Below are positions 1-9,600 of a stretch of DNA of 64,000 nt, in pieces (position 1 is the stretch's first letter; each line of letters starts with the position of its first letter). This DNA is from Nemopilema nomurai. Its lineage: Eukaryota > Cnidaria > Scyphozoa > Rhizostomeae > Rhizostomatidae. The notes beneath the pieces are model-generated. The model was not told the DNA's origin. It worked only from the letters and a program-made list of their open reading frames with translations, and made no database searches. The DNA lies in the NCBI GenBank assembly GCA_003864495.1, contig ML133395.1, forward strand, positions 560,332 through 624,331, given 5' to 3'. Made by a program: the position numbers and the translations under genes.

Positions 1-467
1 TTTAAAACAACATGTAAATATGATAAATTCTCATGCAACTTGATGTGTTATATTTGGGTTATAGGCTCTATAGATAAATGCATGTTCAAAAATTTGAAAC
101 CTCTTCAAGAGAAGGTCAGACGAGCTTAATGTTGATGAATTCGACATCTCAGATTCAGAAAGAGAGAGATCAATTTGTCGTGAACATATCCAGGTTCGGA
201 TTGAGATACTTTCATTTGAAACAAACATCGGCTTCGCTATTTCTCCCCTGGAGGGTTCTCGCTCAATATCGACCCCAACATGTCCAATATGAAGTACATA
301 CAATAACGCATATGTAAATATATATAGACATGAGGAGAAAAAATATATCGGCGCAGGTACGATGGAAGTAAAACCTCGTAAACCAGAAACTAGAAATTGG
401 TGTTCTATCAGTAAGCAAGAGTGTCGTGTGTGTCACAAGAAGGTAAACCAATTTTAGCATCTTTGGT
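1..467. other. End of an H4-H2A spacer (unit 1 side)
   Basis: The window opens inside the spacer that precedes H2A. Positions 1-300 match 15870-16200 of the next spacer almost base for base, including a run from about 78 to 300 that is conserved before the H2A of unit 2 and, in diverged form, units 4 and 5. Short open frames on both strands are not preserved between units. No gene is supported here. Confidence 0.8.
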
Positions 468-483
468 GGTTTTTAAAAAAACC
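468..483 (-). terminator. Histone 3'-end stem-loop of H2A, unit 1
   Basis: Read on the minus strand this is GGTTTTTTTAAAAACC: a 6-bp stem GGUUUU/AAAACC closed by the loop UUUA, followed by ACCACCAAAG. It lies 43 nt beyond the H2A stop codon, the normal place for the SLBP-bound processing signal of replication-dependent histone mRNA. The upper stem is A-U rather than the mixed pyrimidine/purine of the usual animal signal. Confidence 0.9.
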
Positions 484-526
484 GTTTTTAATGCAAAGAT
501 AACCAGAGATGGCCAACCGAAGTGAC

Positions 527-910
527 TTATGATTTGGCGGCCTTCGTCTCAGTCTTCTTTGGAAGAAGCACTGCCTGAATGTTGGGCAAGACACCACCCT
601 GTGCAATGGTGACTCCACTCAGCAACTTGTTCAACTCCTCGTCGTTCCTGATGGCGAGCTGCAAGTGACGAGGGATGATTCTTGACTTCTTGTTGTCTCT
701 TGCTGCATTGCCAGCCAACTCCAAGATTTCTGCAGACAGATACTCGAGTACGGCTGCCAAATAGACGGGAGCCCCAGAGCCAACTCGCTCGGCATAGTTG
801 CCCTTCCTCAACAATCTGTGGATACGTCCGACTGGAAACTGTAATCCAGCTCTGGATGTCCTAGATCTCGCCTTAGCCTTGGCTTTTCCACCTTTTCCAC
901 GTCCAGACAT
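527..910 (-). CDS. H2A: Histone H2A, unit 1
   Basis: Core nucleosome histone that dimerises with H2B and wraps DNA in the nucleus. The 127-residue product starts [16 protein letters not shown]. It contains the histone-fold stretch [23 protein letters not shown], acidic-patch residues within [16 protein letters not shown] and NDEELNKLL, and the docking segment [14 protein letters not shown] with the ubiquitylatable lysines near its end. The tail KTETKAAKS has no SQ motif, so this is canonical H2A rather than H2A.X or H2A.Z. It is intronless and divergent from H2B across 336 bp. The same protein is encoded in all five units. Confidence 0.98.
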   Translation of the reverse strand: MSGRGKGGKAKAKARSRTSRAGLQFPVGRIHRLLRKGNYAERVGSGAPVYLAAVLEYLSAEILELAGNAARDNKKSRIIPRHLQLAIRNDEELNKLLSGVTIAQGGVLPNIQAVLLPKKTETKAAKS

Positions 911-1246
911 GATTGCTATAATAACAGATTTTCTTCAACGAGTTGACTTGACTGCGAAAGTGCAAGGGAACGATTGCTAGTAGTACCCGCCAAAAGCAAC
1001 ATTTCAAAGCGGCATTCATTCGAAACGCGCCAATCGTCGCCTGCTCGAGTCGGCCATTTCGACGAACCAGGCGAAGACAGCCAATCGGCTGCGACCCTGG
1101 TCGGTCACGCGGTCTTCGGGCTCTTCTCGATGGCAAGGCGAGCTGGACTCAAATAAAGCAAGCGTGCCTTGGCGCCAAACCATCAAACCGAACTTGCTTG
1201 TCTCGAATCGAGAGTTGAGTGAATTTTAAAGAGAAAAGTCGCAAAC
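911..1246. promoter_or_regulatory. Bidirectional H2A/H2B promoter, unit 1
   Basis: This 336-bp divergent intergenic region is nearly identical in all units. It holds two CCAAT boxes (1030-1034, 1081-1085), a palindromic E2F-like GGCGCCAAA (GGCGCC at 1171-1176) and a TATA-like AAATAAAG near 1151 at a plausible distance from the H2B start. Its GC content is well above that of the spacers. Roles are inferred from known histone promoters; transcription starts are not visible. Confidence 0.75.
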
Positions 1247-1653
1247 ATGTCTGACGCCCCAGCTAAAGGAGGAAAACAGGCCCCGAAGGTCGCCAAGAAG
1301 GGAGAGAAGAAAGCAGGAGTTGGTAAAAAGGGTGGCAAGGCCGGCTCAGGAGAAAAAAAAGGACGAAGAAGCGCAAGGAAAGCTACTCTATCTACATCTA
1401 CAAGGTGCTCAAACAAGTCCACCCTGACACAGGAATTTCCAGCAAGGCCATGAGCATCATGAACTCGTTTGTCAACGACATTTTCGAGAGGATCGCTCAA
1501 GAAGCCTCGCGACTTGCCCACTACAACAAGAAGGCGACGATCACTTCGAGGGAAATCCAGACATCTGTCCGACTTCTCCTTCCCGGTGAACTTGCCAAGC
1601 ATGCTGTCAGCGAGGGCACCAAGGCCGTCACCAAGTACACGTCCAGCAAGTAA
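1247..1653 (+). pseudogene. H2B: Histone H2B with 1-base frameshift, unit 1
   Basis: The reading frame opens [15 protein letters not shown] as in the intact copies, but the run at 1353-1360 reads eight A where intact units have AAAAGAAAA. The lost G shifts the frame after residue 37 or so. The histone fold ([18 protein letters not shown] through TKYTSSK) is otherwise fully preserved in the shifted frame from about 1360 to 1653. Promoter and stem-loop are intact. This is either a very recent disabling mutation or a consensus error in an A-rich run, and no other decay is present. Confidence 0.85.
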
Positions 1654-1713
1654 ACTACCTGACCTGCCCTGGAGAGTTTGGTACATGCTGCTCTCAAACG
1701 GTCGACAAAAAAC

Positions 1714-1729
1714 AGCTTTTTTAAAAGCT
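1714..1729 (+). terminator. Histone 3'-end stem-loop of H2B, unit 1
   Basis: AGCTTTTTTAAAAGCT folds into a 6-bp stem AGCUUU/AAAGCU with loop UUUA, preceded by AAAAAAC and followed by ACCAAA. It lies 60 nt after the stop. The closing pair is A-U where most animals have G-C, and this form is shared with H1 and H4 but not with H2A or H3. Confidence 0.9.
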
Positions 1730-2506
1730 ACCAAATTCGCCAATTTTTTCCTCAACCTCGAACACACACGACCAATTGTTTACCATTTTATTTTTTCAAC
1801 ATTTTGTTTTAACTTAAGCGAGTGAGAGTGCCATCGCCCAATTTTGTTATCAAAAACACTATCGAAACCCTCAGAATGAAAGCCATTTAGTGAGAAACTG
1901 TAGGCCGATGTTATTGAGGAGTGCTGCCCTCATGTAAGGGACTGATTTTAAATTTGGTATTTTCAGGATCCTTATTTGATTATTCCAAATATACATCAAG
2001 CATGAACTCTTTTATACCGAACCCTGATTGTTTTGCCAACCCTCACTATTCGCAAATTTTTTAACCGAACCTAATATCATTCGTAAATCATTCTTGCCCA
2101 ACACACAAATTCTTGATAAGAAATTCTCGAAGAAGCGTACAAATTTGTTAACCTGAAATAGTATCCATAATACGTGAAACCTTTCAGCCTTTTTCCTTGA
2201 TAAATGCTCTTTTGATGAAAAGCAAAATTCACTGTTTTTAGAAAAACTGGTTTCTACTTTGTGGAGGCAATCTGTATATGCTTGATGGTTATTTCACTTG
2301 CCCAAAAATATTTTCAGTGCTTGCATAGAACACACAAAACTAAACTAACAAACATAACATGTAATTCTGGATAACCACTTTCATTTATCCCATCTAATCA
2401 AAAATACATCTTATTTAGAAATTGAAACAATTACAAGGCCAACATGATTATATATGATACATGATACAAAGCCGTGTGCATAAAATCAAAATCAGTTTAT
2501 TTCGTC
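1730..2506. other. H2B-H1 spacer, proximal part, unit 1
   Basis: AT-rich noncoding DNA colinear with 17607-18520 of unit 2. The MITE present in units 2, 3 and 5 is absent here: the target TAATA at 2168-2172 is uninterrupted. No gene is seen. Confidence 0.75.
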
Positions 2507-3754
2507 CAGGGGCGTAAATATTGGGGGGCTGTGTTGGGTGTGACACCCCCCCTCCCCCCACTAATTGAAAACCCGCATTTTGTCGGGCAAACGACAGACA
2601 AGATGTTCGCAAATCCGTAACTGTCGGGTAAAATCTTTCAGTCTACCGAAATCTTTCAAAGACTCGCTGGGTATATCGTATCGGTATACTGTTAAACTTT
2701 GAGTCCTTCTTTGTCAATATTTCGAGTAAATCACTATTTGGAGTGACTCCGCCAGCCTAAACGCCTATTAGCTAACCACTCTTGAAAACTGGCGTCGGTT
2801 CTTTGCGACCCAGTAATACATTTTTCAACATGCTTTTTTCTGATTGAGGCCAGCACCAGCATCATTGGCCTAGCCATCCTGGATGCCGCAACAATTTTAC
2901 AAGTGTCTGGACGACGAAACCCAAATGGCTCATTTTCGAAGGAACTTTGATAAAATCATCTGCTGTAAGTAATCGCTCATCCTCATTGTCATTACAATAT
3001 TTTACGAAAAAAAGTTAACACGACTGAACTGCAGCTTTTCTACTCGTAAATTGATCTAATAATACCCGTTTTCTCTTTTATAAAAAACCTAGATTGGGTC
3101 CTATTACTAAAAGTTTCTTAATTTTTCTCTAGTTTCTAGTACTAAAAGTTTCTTATTTTTAGATAAACATCAAATTTTGCTCCTTCCCTTGTTTATTAAT
3201 GTATTAAAGTTGATGACCCAACAGTAAGATTTGATATTGTATCTTTTGTTGATTATTCTTATGGAAACAGGGGTACTTTTTATCGACACACCCGGTACAG
3301 TGTGCTTTAATTCTTTTATTATTTTCGTATTGTTACCGACACTCCCGGTACTTATTATTTTCCGGCTCAGAAAGTCAGCCTGATTTTTTTGAAGTTTCTT
3401 AAAAATATTGATTTAGTTCTAAAAGTTTCTTAAATTTTTGGAGCTTTAGTACTAGGCTTCCTATAAACCGGTTTCTTATAATAAAAGAAACATGTAAACA
3501 CTGATTGACATATGAAGAGCAAGGCATTGACTTGTGGTTCAAAGGTCAATACAGAAACTAAACAAAAATACGTAAAAATATCAGACAATTACAAATACAA
3601 CAAATTTCATAGCAGTTTTAAAACAAAGAAGAAACACCGCGAAGGCTTCTCCCATAACAGATCTCATAACATTTTAGTCGGGCAGTGGCGAAAATGTCGG
3701 AAATATTATGTACACCCCCCCCCCCCACAAAGAAAAATACTAGTTACTCCCCTG
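2507..3754. mobile_element. Old non-autonomous hAT-like element, unit 1 copy
   Basis: The left end reads CAGGGGCGTAAATATTGGG, and the right end, reverse complemented, reads CAGGGGAGTAACTAGTA. This gives imperfect terminal inverted repeats. Flanks are ATTTCGTC (2499-2506) and TCTTTGTC (3755-3762), consistent with a decayed 8-bp target duplication. The related spacer segment at about 20950-20970 is uninterrupted and serves as the empty site. No intact transposase is present. The same insertion occurs in units 2, 3 and 5, so it predates amplification of those units. Confidence 0.7.
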
Positions 3755-4001
3755 TCTTTGTCTCCTTTCAACATCAAGAAAAGTCACCCTTTCCCTTTAC
3801 CCAGGGGCGGCTGGGAGCAAAATTCGATTGGTATTCAAGGTAACTAGCAAAAGCCACGCCCAAAATGCCACACCTTTTTGGAAATTGAGAAAGATGTTTT
3901 CGATACTAATTCACTAAAGAGTTTATATTTTGTTATCAATTATTTCAAAATATCTAAAAAACTTCACAAAATGTCACAAATGTTCGCTTGAAACAGTCTA
4001 T

Positions 4002-6119
4002 TTACTTCTTTGAAAATCTATCATATCTCCGCTGGTTACAAACTTTAAATCTATCTACAATGACATCCTTAAAAGATGAATTTTTGGCAAGATTTCTTAA
4101 CAATTCATGTTCCACTTGTAAGAAAACAAGATTGTTCTTTCTAGTTTGCATCATATTCGCCCTGCTGCTTGAAATCACCCTCTTCATTCTGCTGAATACA
4201 CGCTCGCAATGCACACTTGTCAGTGGAATAACAACTGCCAGCTCAAGCAAATGAACAGCTTGTGGAAGGGCATCTTCAAGCTGTGCGCCTTTTATCACCG
4301 TTAAAAGGTCTTGTATAGACGCAATTCCTTCTGGGACGGTCTCTATTTCGCCAGTTGGCTGCTCTGGTTGAAATTCATCTCTTTCTTCGATTTCTTCAGT
4401 TTCAACCAAATTACTTTCCTCTCTGTCTGCAGTTTGCAACTTTTTGAAACTCGTGAGTTTTCTTGAAATGATCTCATCTCTATCCCGGACAACTTTCTTT
4501 AGCAGAATAGCTATTTCAGAGTTGTTGTATAAAACATTGAGGTTATACTCGGTTGCCACAGGGTCCGTAACAGCAAATGGGTAGAGCTGTCGCAGCTCGG
4601 CTAGTAAAGCTCGTTGTTCACTAGAAGTTGCGAACTTCCTCTCAAAAAACTTTGTGGGGTGAACTAGGTTAATCCACTTAAATTTCTCAAGGTTTGAAAA
4701 GCGCCAGGCTAGTTGTGATAAAAACATTGTCACTATTTCTTTCCCGAGTTCAACAAGGGAAATCTTCCAGTTTTCCGGGCCATTTATGGCTGCCTCCATA
4801 TTCCTCCACCCAACTCTGGCACGAACTGTCGGGATTATTGGGTCTAACTGCATACTATCCTCCCAAATTTGATTGAAATCAAAATAATTTAAGGCCGTAT
4901 GAAAGTCATTCAACATTGACTTGACGATAACGGGATCTAATGTTGGCCGTTGCATCACTGTAATCATAGGCGTACAGTACTCGAAAATTTTTCGATATAG
5001 TTTGAGCATAAATATAAATTCAATCGCTTGTATTTGAATCCCTAAGCCTCTCGACAAACTTTGAGTTTCGGCCTTTTCTTTCCTGTCATTGGCAATTTCA
5101 AATAAAACTGTTCCAATGGTTTCGTAGCAATTGTCAATCACTCGAATTGCCGAGTCGCGTGATAACCAACGAGTGTCCCCAGGCTTAGGCAGGTTATGTC
5201 CAAGATGATTTGCTCGTTTAGGACTGCTTCGGAAGAATGTCACAATTTTATCGGTGGTTCCAAAAAATTTCGCTACACGTGGAATTTTGTTTGCTGACCT
5301 TGATGCACATAATGACATTCGATGGGCGACGCAATGATTATAGTAAGCCACTGGAAAAAGCTCAAGCATCCGAGCTTGAACTCCATTAAGGTGTCCACTC
5401 ATTGCAGGGGCTCCATCGTATGACTGTCCAATTAGCTTGTCTTTACTGTTTTCAGGTGTTACCTCAAATTTCGAAAGTGTACTTAGCAGAACTTTTGTCA
5501 GACCCTCTGCTGACTGATCTTCTGAGGAATCAATTAGACCCAGCAAATGCTCTTCCACCTTTCCATCATGCAAAAGTCTAATCGACACTGCAGACTGCTC
5601 TACGTTGCTGCAATCACTGGTATCGTCCATCATCACTGCTAGATACTTTGAATGGCTAATTCTGTGTCGAATTTCACTGCGAACCTCTTCAGCTATACAG
5701 TCTATTAGCTCATTTTGAGGGTCGTGAGATGTGTAGGTAACACGTTCTTTATCCAAGAAAGATCGCAGTTCCTGGCTATAATGTGCTAAAAGATCCATGA
5801 GCTCTATGAAATTACCTCTGTTTGATGAGGTAGCGGACTCATCATGACCTCGGAAACCAAGGCCTTGGGCTGCAAGGAAAATAACAATGTCAATGTGATA
5901 GTGTAGCATTCTCCTGTACCTCTCTGCAGTTTTGTTATGCTTCGCTACAGCTTTTCCTGTTGCTTCATCTAGGGCACAGGCAATGTTTACATTCCCTAGA
6001 AGCTGATAGGCAGTGTGGTACATTATATGCTTCTTAGAAGACTGATGGCCAGTGGCAAGGTTCCAAAGATTTGAGCGACCAGAGTTGTAACCACTCTTTT
6101 GAACAAATGATACCTTCAT
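4002..6119 (-). CDS. hAT transposase, main exon (DUF4371/ZMYM1-like)
   Basis: This 705-residue open frame is the catalytic part of a hAT transposase that cuts and pastes the surrounding element. Visible landmarks are the first catalytic Asp in AVMMDDTSD (residues 165-166), the second in GQSYDGAPAMSG (235), the CVAHRM motif (263-268), and the C-terminal dimerisation segment with the catalytic Glu in HCERVFSRMKR (639). The three acidic residues expected of the family are thus intact. The frame begins directly after an acceptor: the plus-strand bases at 6120-6140 read as TTTTTTATTATAG on the minus strand. The ATG at 6119 is therefore probably internal, with the true start in the upstream exon. 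Stop at 4002. Confidence 0.9.
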   Translation of the reverse strand: MKVSFVQKSGYNSGRSNLWNLATGHQSSKKHIMYHTAYQLLGNVNIACALDEATGKAVAKHNKTAERYRRMLHYHIDIVIFLAAQGLGFRGHDESATSSNRGNFIELMDLLAHYSQELRSFLDKERVTYTSHDPQNELIDCIAEEVRSEIRHRISHSKYLAVMMDDTSDCSNVEQSAVSIRLLHDGKVEEHLLGLIDSSEDQSAEGLTKVLLSTLSKFEVTPENSKDKLIGQSYDGAPAMSGHLNGVQARMLELFPVAYYNHCVAHRMSLCASRSANKIPRVAKFFGTTDKIVTFFRSSPKRANHLGHNLPKPGDTRWLSRDSAIRVIDNCYETIGTVLFEIANDRKEKAETQSLSRGLGIQIQAIEFIFMLKLYRKIFEYCTPMITVMQRPTLDPVIVKSMLNDFHTALNYFDFNQIWEDSMQLDPIIPTVRARVGWRNMEAAINGPENWKISLVELGKEIVTMFLSQLAWRFSNLEKFKWINLVHPTKFFERKFATSSEQRALLAELRQLYPFAVTDPVATEYNLNVLYNNSEIAILLKKVVRDRDEIISRKLTSFKKLQTADREESNLVETEEIEERDEFQPEQPTGEIETVPEGIASIQDLLTVIKGAQLEDALPQAVHLLELAVVIPLTSVHCERVFSRMKRVISSSRANMMQTRKNNLVFLQVEHELLRNLAKNSSFKDVIVDRFKVCNQRRYDRFSKK

Positions 6120-6659
6120 CTATAATAAAAAAGATTATGTAATGTTTTGGTTATGATAACCATCTAACTTTGATTATTGAGTTACTGCTTTTGATAAATT
6201 GTATTTCGTATGTTTCGTAATGCACAATTCACTTCATTCAATGAATTACCATTAAAAATTCGAAGCTTCAAGAAATTGTGAATTTGAAAGACTCTCTGTA
6301 TTCTACTGATCTGACAGTTTTTTGTTCCTTTGCCTTACAAGGATGATAGATTTCGGTGCAACGAAATTGAGCAGGATGCATTCAGTACATAAAGTGTTTG
6401 AGTACGTAATCCGATCGTTTCAATGGATGCGTTACGAACATGTTGTAGGCTGCTGGGCATAAAAAGCCGATATCAATGTTTCCCTACGGCCTGAAGCCTT
6501 TGACAGAAAGCAGTATAGACTCGCGAGGTATTCGGGTTCAATTCTGAATAGGATGGCCACTGGCCGCGCGACAAATTATACTGATATCACTATCTTCATT
6601 ACATAGCCAGATACATTTTACATAGCTAAGTACGCTAATGAATTAAAACAATTACTTAC
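6120..6659 (-). other. Intron of the hAT transposase gene
   Basis: On the minus strand it starts GTAAGTAATTG at 6659 and ends in a pyrimidine-rich tract and TAG at 6120. It is 540 bp, phase 0. Removing it joins residue K87 of the first exon to the 705-residue exon in frame. Inferred from splice motifs only. Confidence 0.75.
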
Positions 6660-6920
6660 TTTTGAAATGTCCCCCATAACTAGGCATGGCCAGCAGAAAA
6701 AAGTTTCTTTTCCATCTTCATTTACAGCCCCGCAAATCCATGAAAACCCCTCATACACAGTTTCACTTGTTCTACCATTATAGTTAATTCTTGGACAAGG
6801 TCTTCCTTCTTTTTTCAAACGAAGTCGTTGTTCGTGTGTTAAAGTTCCTCTTTGCACTGACCGCAGTTCAAAAATTTTCGAAACACTCCAACGGTGTTGA
6901 GTATCCAAAATGCGATTCAT
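6660..6920 (-). CDS. hAT transposase, first coding exon (TTF-type zinc finger)
   Basis: 87 codons from ATG at 6920 to the donor at 6660/6659. The segment SWICGAVNEDGKETFFCWPCLVMG has the CxnCxxC spacing of the TTF zinc finger found at the N-terminus of ZMYM1-like hAT transposases, a DNA-binding module. Spliced to the next exon it gives about 792 residues, a usual length for the family. A further 5' exon or an upstream start inside 6921-7325 cannot be excluded. The frame after the donor runs on only 13 codons before a stop, consistent with reading into an intron. Confidence 0.8.
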
Positions 6921-7325
6921 GATATCTGTATAACGAGGAAAGATGACTTGCTCAAGGTATTCAGAGAAAAACTGAATACTTTCCCTTCAGAGACCCTTTT
7001 GTAAAGCACCGCTGGTTCTTCGATCACTGACGTCACTATGGGTCACGAAAACAATGCGAACATATTCAGGATGGCCACTGAATACTGAGCCGCCGCCTCC
7101 GGAAACAACAGGGGATTAAAGATAGCCTTGCATGTGGCGCCAGAGCAATATTCTAGAAAAATCATACTACGAAAATGAGTCACGACAGTCTTCCTTCTCC
7201 AGGGCTAAACTCTTTACACCTTTTTGATTGTTTTGATGGAGAAATTTAATTCGCCTACAAAGCCCACATTTGGAAAAAAAACTAGTATTCACGAATACCT
7301 TGAATACCCCCCAGCGCCGCCCCTG
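6921..7325. other. 5' leader and right end of the hAT transposon
   Basis: Lies between the first recognised coding exon and the right terminal repeat of the transposon. It should contain its promoter and transposase-binding subterminal sites. No coding sequence is recognised. Confidence 0.6.
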
Positions 7326-7850
7326 CCTTTACCCTTTCACATTTGCGGGTAACATTTCTCACCTTCATTTACAGGTAGTTCAAAATGCCCATGTTCACTG
7401 TTCAAAATGAGTGCTGATTTCCAAAATTTCAATTTTATGAATTTGAAATTTTCAAATAATTATGCATTACGATCATTGTGCAAATCGTCAGATTTTTCGA
7501 AATCAGCTTCGTTTTGCCTTTTCGAACTTTGTAATGACAGATCATAACTGCCATCTAGATTTGTGCTTCCTGAATCCGAATTTCAACTTAATTTTTCGCG
7601 ATCCAAGAGCTTACGAAAGGCTTGCTCAGTCTGTCCAGCAAGCCACTGCTTTAAAGTCTCCAAAACATCCATCCATTATCATTTTCGAAGTTTGCAGAGG
7701 AAGGAAACAAATCTAGTTTAACGTGGAACGAAAGCATTTCTCGACAACGCAACACGATGTGGAGAATTGCTCTCATAAGCATTACCTGTACCCCTCAAAA
7801 AGCATCTATATAAAGAAATGAATACATAAAGACTTTAGTTTCGATATTTT
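7326..7850 (+). repeat. Exon-like conserved spacer block, single chimeric copy, unit 1
   Basis: Matches the block found twice per unit in units 2, 3, 4 and 5 (for example 19800-20179 and 21041-21410). It starts after an acceptor-like TTCATTTACAG and ends near the AACGTGGAAC motif. Its left flank is that of copy A and its right flank that of copy B, so unit 1 looks like a recombinant that lost the DNA between the two. The hAT element inserted at its left edge. The open frame at 7462-7716 changes between copies, so protein coding is not supported. Confidence 0.6.
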
Positions 7851-8093
7851 GAATAATCGTTCTGCGTTAATTCAATGACTATGTGCCAATTAATGTTGGC
7901 AAAGAAGCACAACATTGACGGCCATTTTGGCCTGAGCAGTCAGCGGTCACGTGGACATTTGGCGCCTAGATGCAAAATGATTTTAAATCGTTGACCGAAA
8001 GTGAAGGAGGGCATCCAGTTTTGTGTCGCAGTTGCGAATAAGTTTACGTTAGATTGTCGAACCATTTGCTCATTTCCCAAAAAAGCCATCGTT
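7851..8093 (+). promoter_or_regulatory. H1 promoter, unit 1
   Basis: Contains a CCAAT box (7886-7890), a CACGTG E-box in GGTCACGTGG (7948-7953) and an E2F-like TTTGGCGCC (GGCGCC 7961-7966). All three lie within about 210 bp of the ATG and recur in units 2, 3 and 5. The E-box and GGCGCC also occur in the H3/H4 promoter, suggesting shared S-phase control. Function is inferred. Confidence 0.7.
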
Positions 8094-8726
8094 ATGAATT
8101 CATCTGCGGCGTCACCTAAGAAAACCAAAAAGGCAGCAGCACCCAAGAAGCCGGCTGCTCATCCTGCATACAAGGACATGATCGCGGAGGCAATCAGAAG
8201 CCTGAAGGAAAGAAACGGCTCGTCGAGGCAGAAAATAGCCAAGTATTTGCAGGCTAATTACAAAGGCCTTGGTGATGAGAGCGCTTTGAAGAGAAACCTG
8301 AAGGCTTCCTTGAAGAAACTTGTCGCATCGGGCTCACTCGTGCAGACGAAGGGGGTGGGAGCTTCGGGGTCGTTCAAGCTACCTGTCGCCGCGAAGAAAG
8401 CAGCAGCAGAAAAGAAGCCGGTCCCAGCAAAGAAAGCTGTGAAAAAGCCAGCAGCACAGGCTAAGAAGAGTACGCAGGCTAAAAAGGCCAGTACCAGCTC
8501 AGTGAAGAAGAGTCCCGCGAAAAAGAAGGCAACGACAGCGAAGAAAGCAACTGGTGCTAGCAAGTCCCCCAAGAAGCCCAAAGCTAAAGTAGCCAAGAAA
8601 CCAAAGGCTGCTGCAAGCAAGAAGGCTTCGGCGGCTGGAAAGAGCAAACCGAAAAAGGCTGCAGCTAAGAAGACGGTGAAGTCACCTGCTGCAAAGAAAT
8701 CCAAGGCCAGCAAGTCGAAGAACTGA
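8094..8726 (+). CDS. H1: Linker histone H1, unit 1
   Basis: Linker histone that binds the nucleosome dyad and linker DNA and compacts chromatin. The 210-residue product has a short N-tail, a winged-helix globular domain at about residues 22-97 (from HPAYKDMIAEAIRSLKER to ASGSFKLP), and a Lys/Ala/Pro-rich C-tail with SPKK and SPAKK-type sites for cyclin-dependent kinases. The frame stays open upstream to 8001, but MNSSAAS at 8094 is chosen because the upstream codons are not histone-like and fall in the leader. It differs from other units at N2 (D elsewhere) and in PVPAKK (PVAAKK elsewhere). Confidence 0.96.
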   Translation: MNSSAASPKKTKKAAAPKKPAAHPAYKDMIAEAIRSLKERNGSSRQKIAKYLQANYKGLGDESALKRNLKASLKKLVASGSLVQTKGVGASGSFKLPVAAKKAAAEKKPVPAKKAVKKPAAQAKKSTQAKKASTSSVKKSPAKKKATTAKKATGASKSPKKPKAKVAKKPKAAASKKASAAGKSKPKKAAAKKTVKSPAAKKSKASKSKN

Positions 8727-8781
8727 GGGCTCAGTTCTCCAGACATGTTCGTCTTAGTGCGCCATCCTGTCCATGCAAAAC

Positions 8782-8797
8782 AGCTTTTTTAAAAGCT
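8782..8797 (+). terminator. Histone 3'-end stem-loop of H1, unit 1
   Basis: AGCTTTTTTAAAAGCT followed by ACCAAA, 55 nt after the H1 stop; same class as H2B and H4. Confidence 0.9.
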
Positions 8798-9600
8798 ACC
8801 AAATAGTTGGATATTTTGTCTTGACAAGCCTTGTTGGCTGCATCGATCACTCGAATTTTCAATGGCTTGTTCGCTATCTGCGTAGACCAACCCAACATTT
8901 AAATGAGAATACCTATAGCTTAAATGGATACTGATAGTTTCAGCTTAAATGTGATATGAAGGTTTCCATCCAAAAACTCTGAAACATGTGGTGGGTTGGC
9001 TTGGTAAAATTAAGAGAAGCTTTTTAATACTGTAGTTCTGTAATGCATGCAAAGTAAGTTTTGAATGCATTAAACTTGAGACTTGTCTTTGAACACCTTG
9101 AATATTAGTTTTCATTGAGAAGTGAAGAAAGCATTATATTCTAAAATGAAGGCTCAACCTTTTTACCATAATCTTTGTCAGGCTCAACCTCTTTTCTAGT
9201 AGCTAAAATTACAGTTCTGGACATTGTGTTGGCAATAAAGTGTGTGGAATTCAAATAGAATGGTGTCTTAGAAAGTTTTCCATCCAATCTGACAAACGTG
9301 AATTTTGGGACACGTTTTGAAGCACCTCTCACCACAGCTTTTCCTTTTGCTTCAAGAGATGTGAATAAAGTTCTCGTTCCTATCATTCTTGGACCAACTT
9401 TCTAAAAGTTCAGCAAAGTTTGGTGTTGTTGTGAAGACAAACAATTTCATGAAACTAAATTCCCTGAAAGCTATCAATCTAGGACTTGATTTTGATATTT
9501 TACTATGATTTTTATAACCAGCATTAAAACAATTTACCATGTGTTGATGTTGAATTGATGTAAAACAAAGTTTAAATTCTGCATTCTCAATAAAAAGGCA
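8798..9600. other. H1-H3 spacer, proximal part, unit 1
   Basis: Noncoding and conserved in units 2-5. Near 9330-9400 it includes a lead-in sequence (AAGAGATGTGAATAAAGTTCTC) that also precedes the repeat array of the H4-H2A spacer (about 14490 and 39900). Minus-strand frames here are not conserved between units. Confidence 0.65.

Larger units (their letters stand above)
3802..7325 (-). mobile_element. Intact hAT-superfamily DNA transposon (3524 bp)
   Basis: The ends are CAGGGGCGGCTGGGAGC on the left and, reverse complemented, CAGGGGCGGCGCTGGGG on the right. A further GGTATTCAAGGTA lies just inside both ends. A perfect 8-bp target duplication CCTTTACC flanks it (3794-3801 and 7326-7333), which is the hAT signature. 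Unit 4 carries the uninterrupted site at 44150-44157. The element encodes a two-exon transposase on its minus strand. It is present only in unit 1 of this window, so insertion is recent relative to unit duplication. Confidence 0.95.

Noticed and set aside
8001..8093. 31-codon N-terminal extension of H1
   Set aside because: The frame is open by chance; the residues are not histone-like and the region is the leader just downstream of the promoter boxes.
8258..8746. 162-codon frame antisense to H1 (also at 21945, 33703, 57545), rich in Phe/Ala/Leu
   Set aside because: It is the reverse reading of Lys/Ala-rich H1 codons; its composition is explained by the sense gene and it changes only as H1 does.
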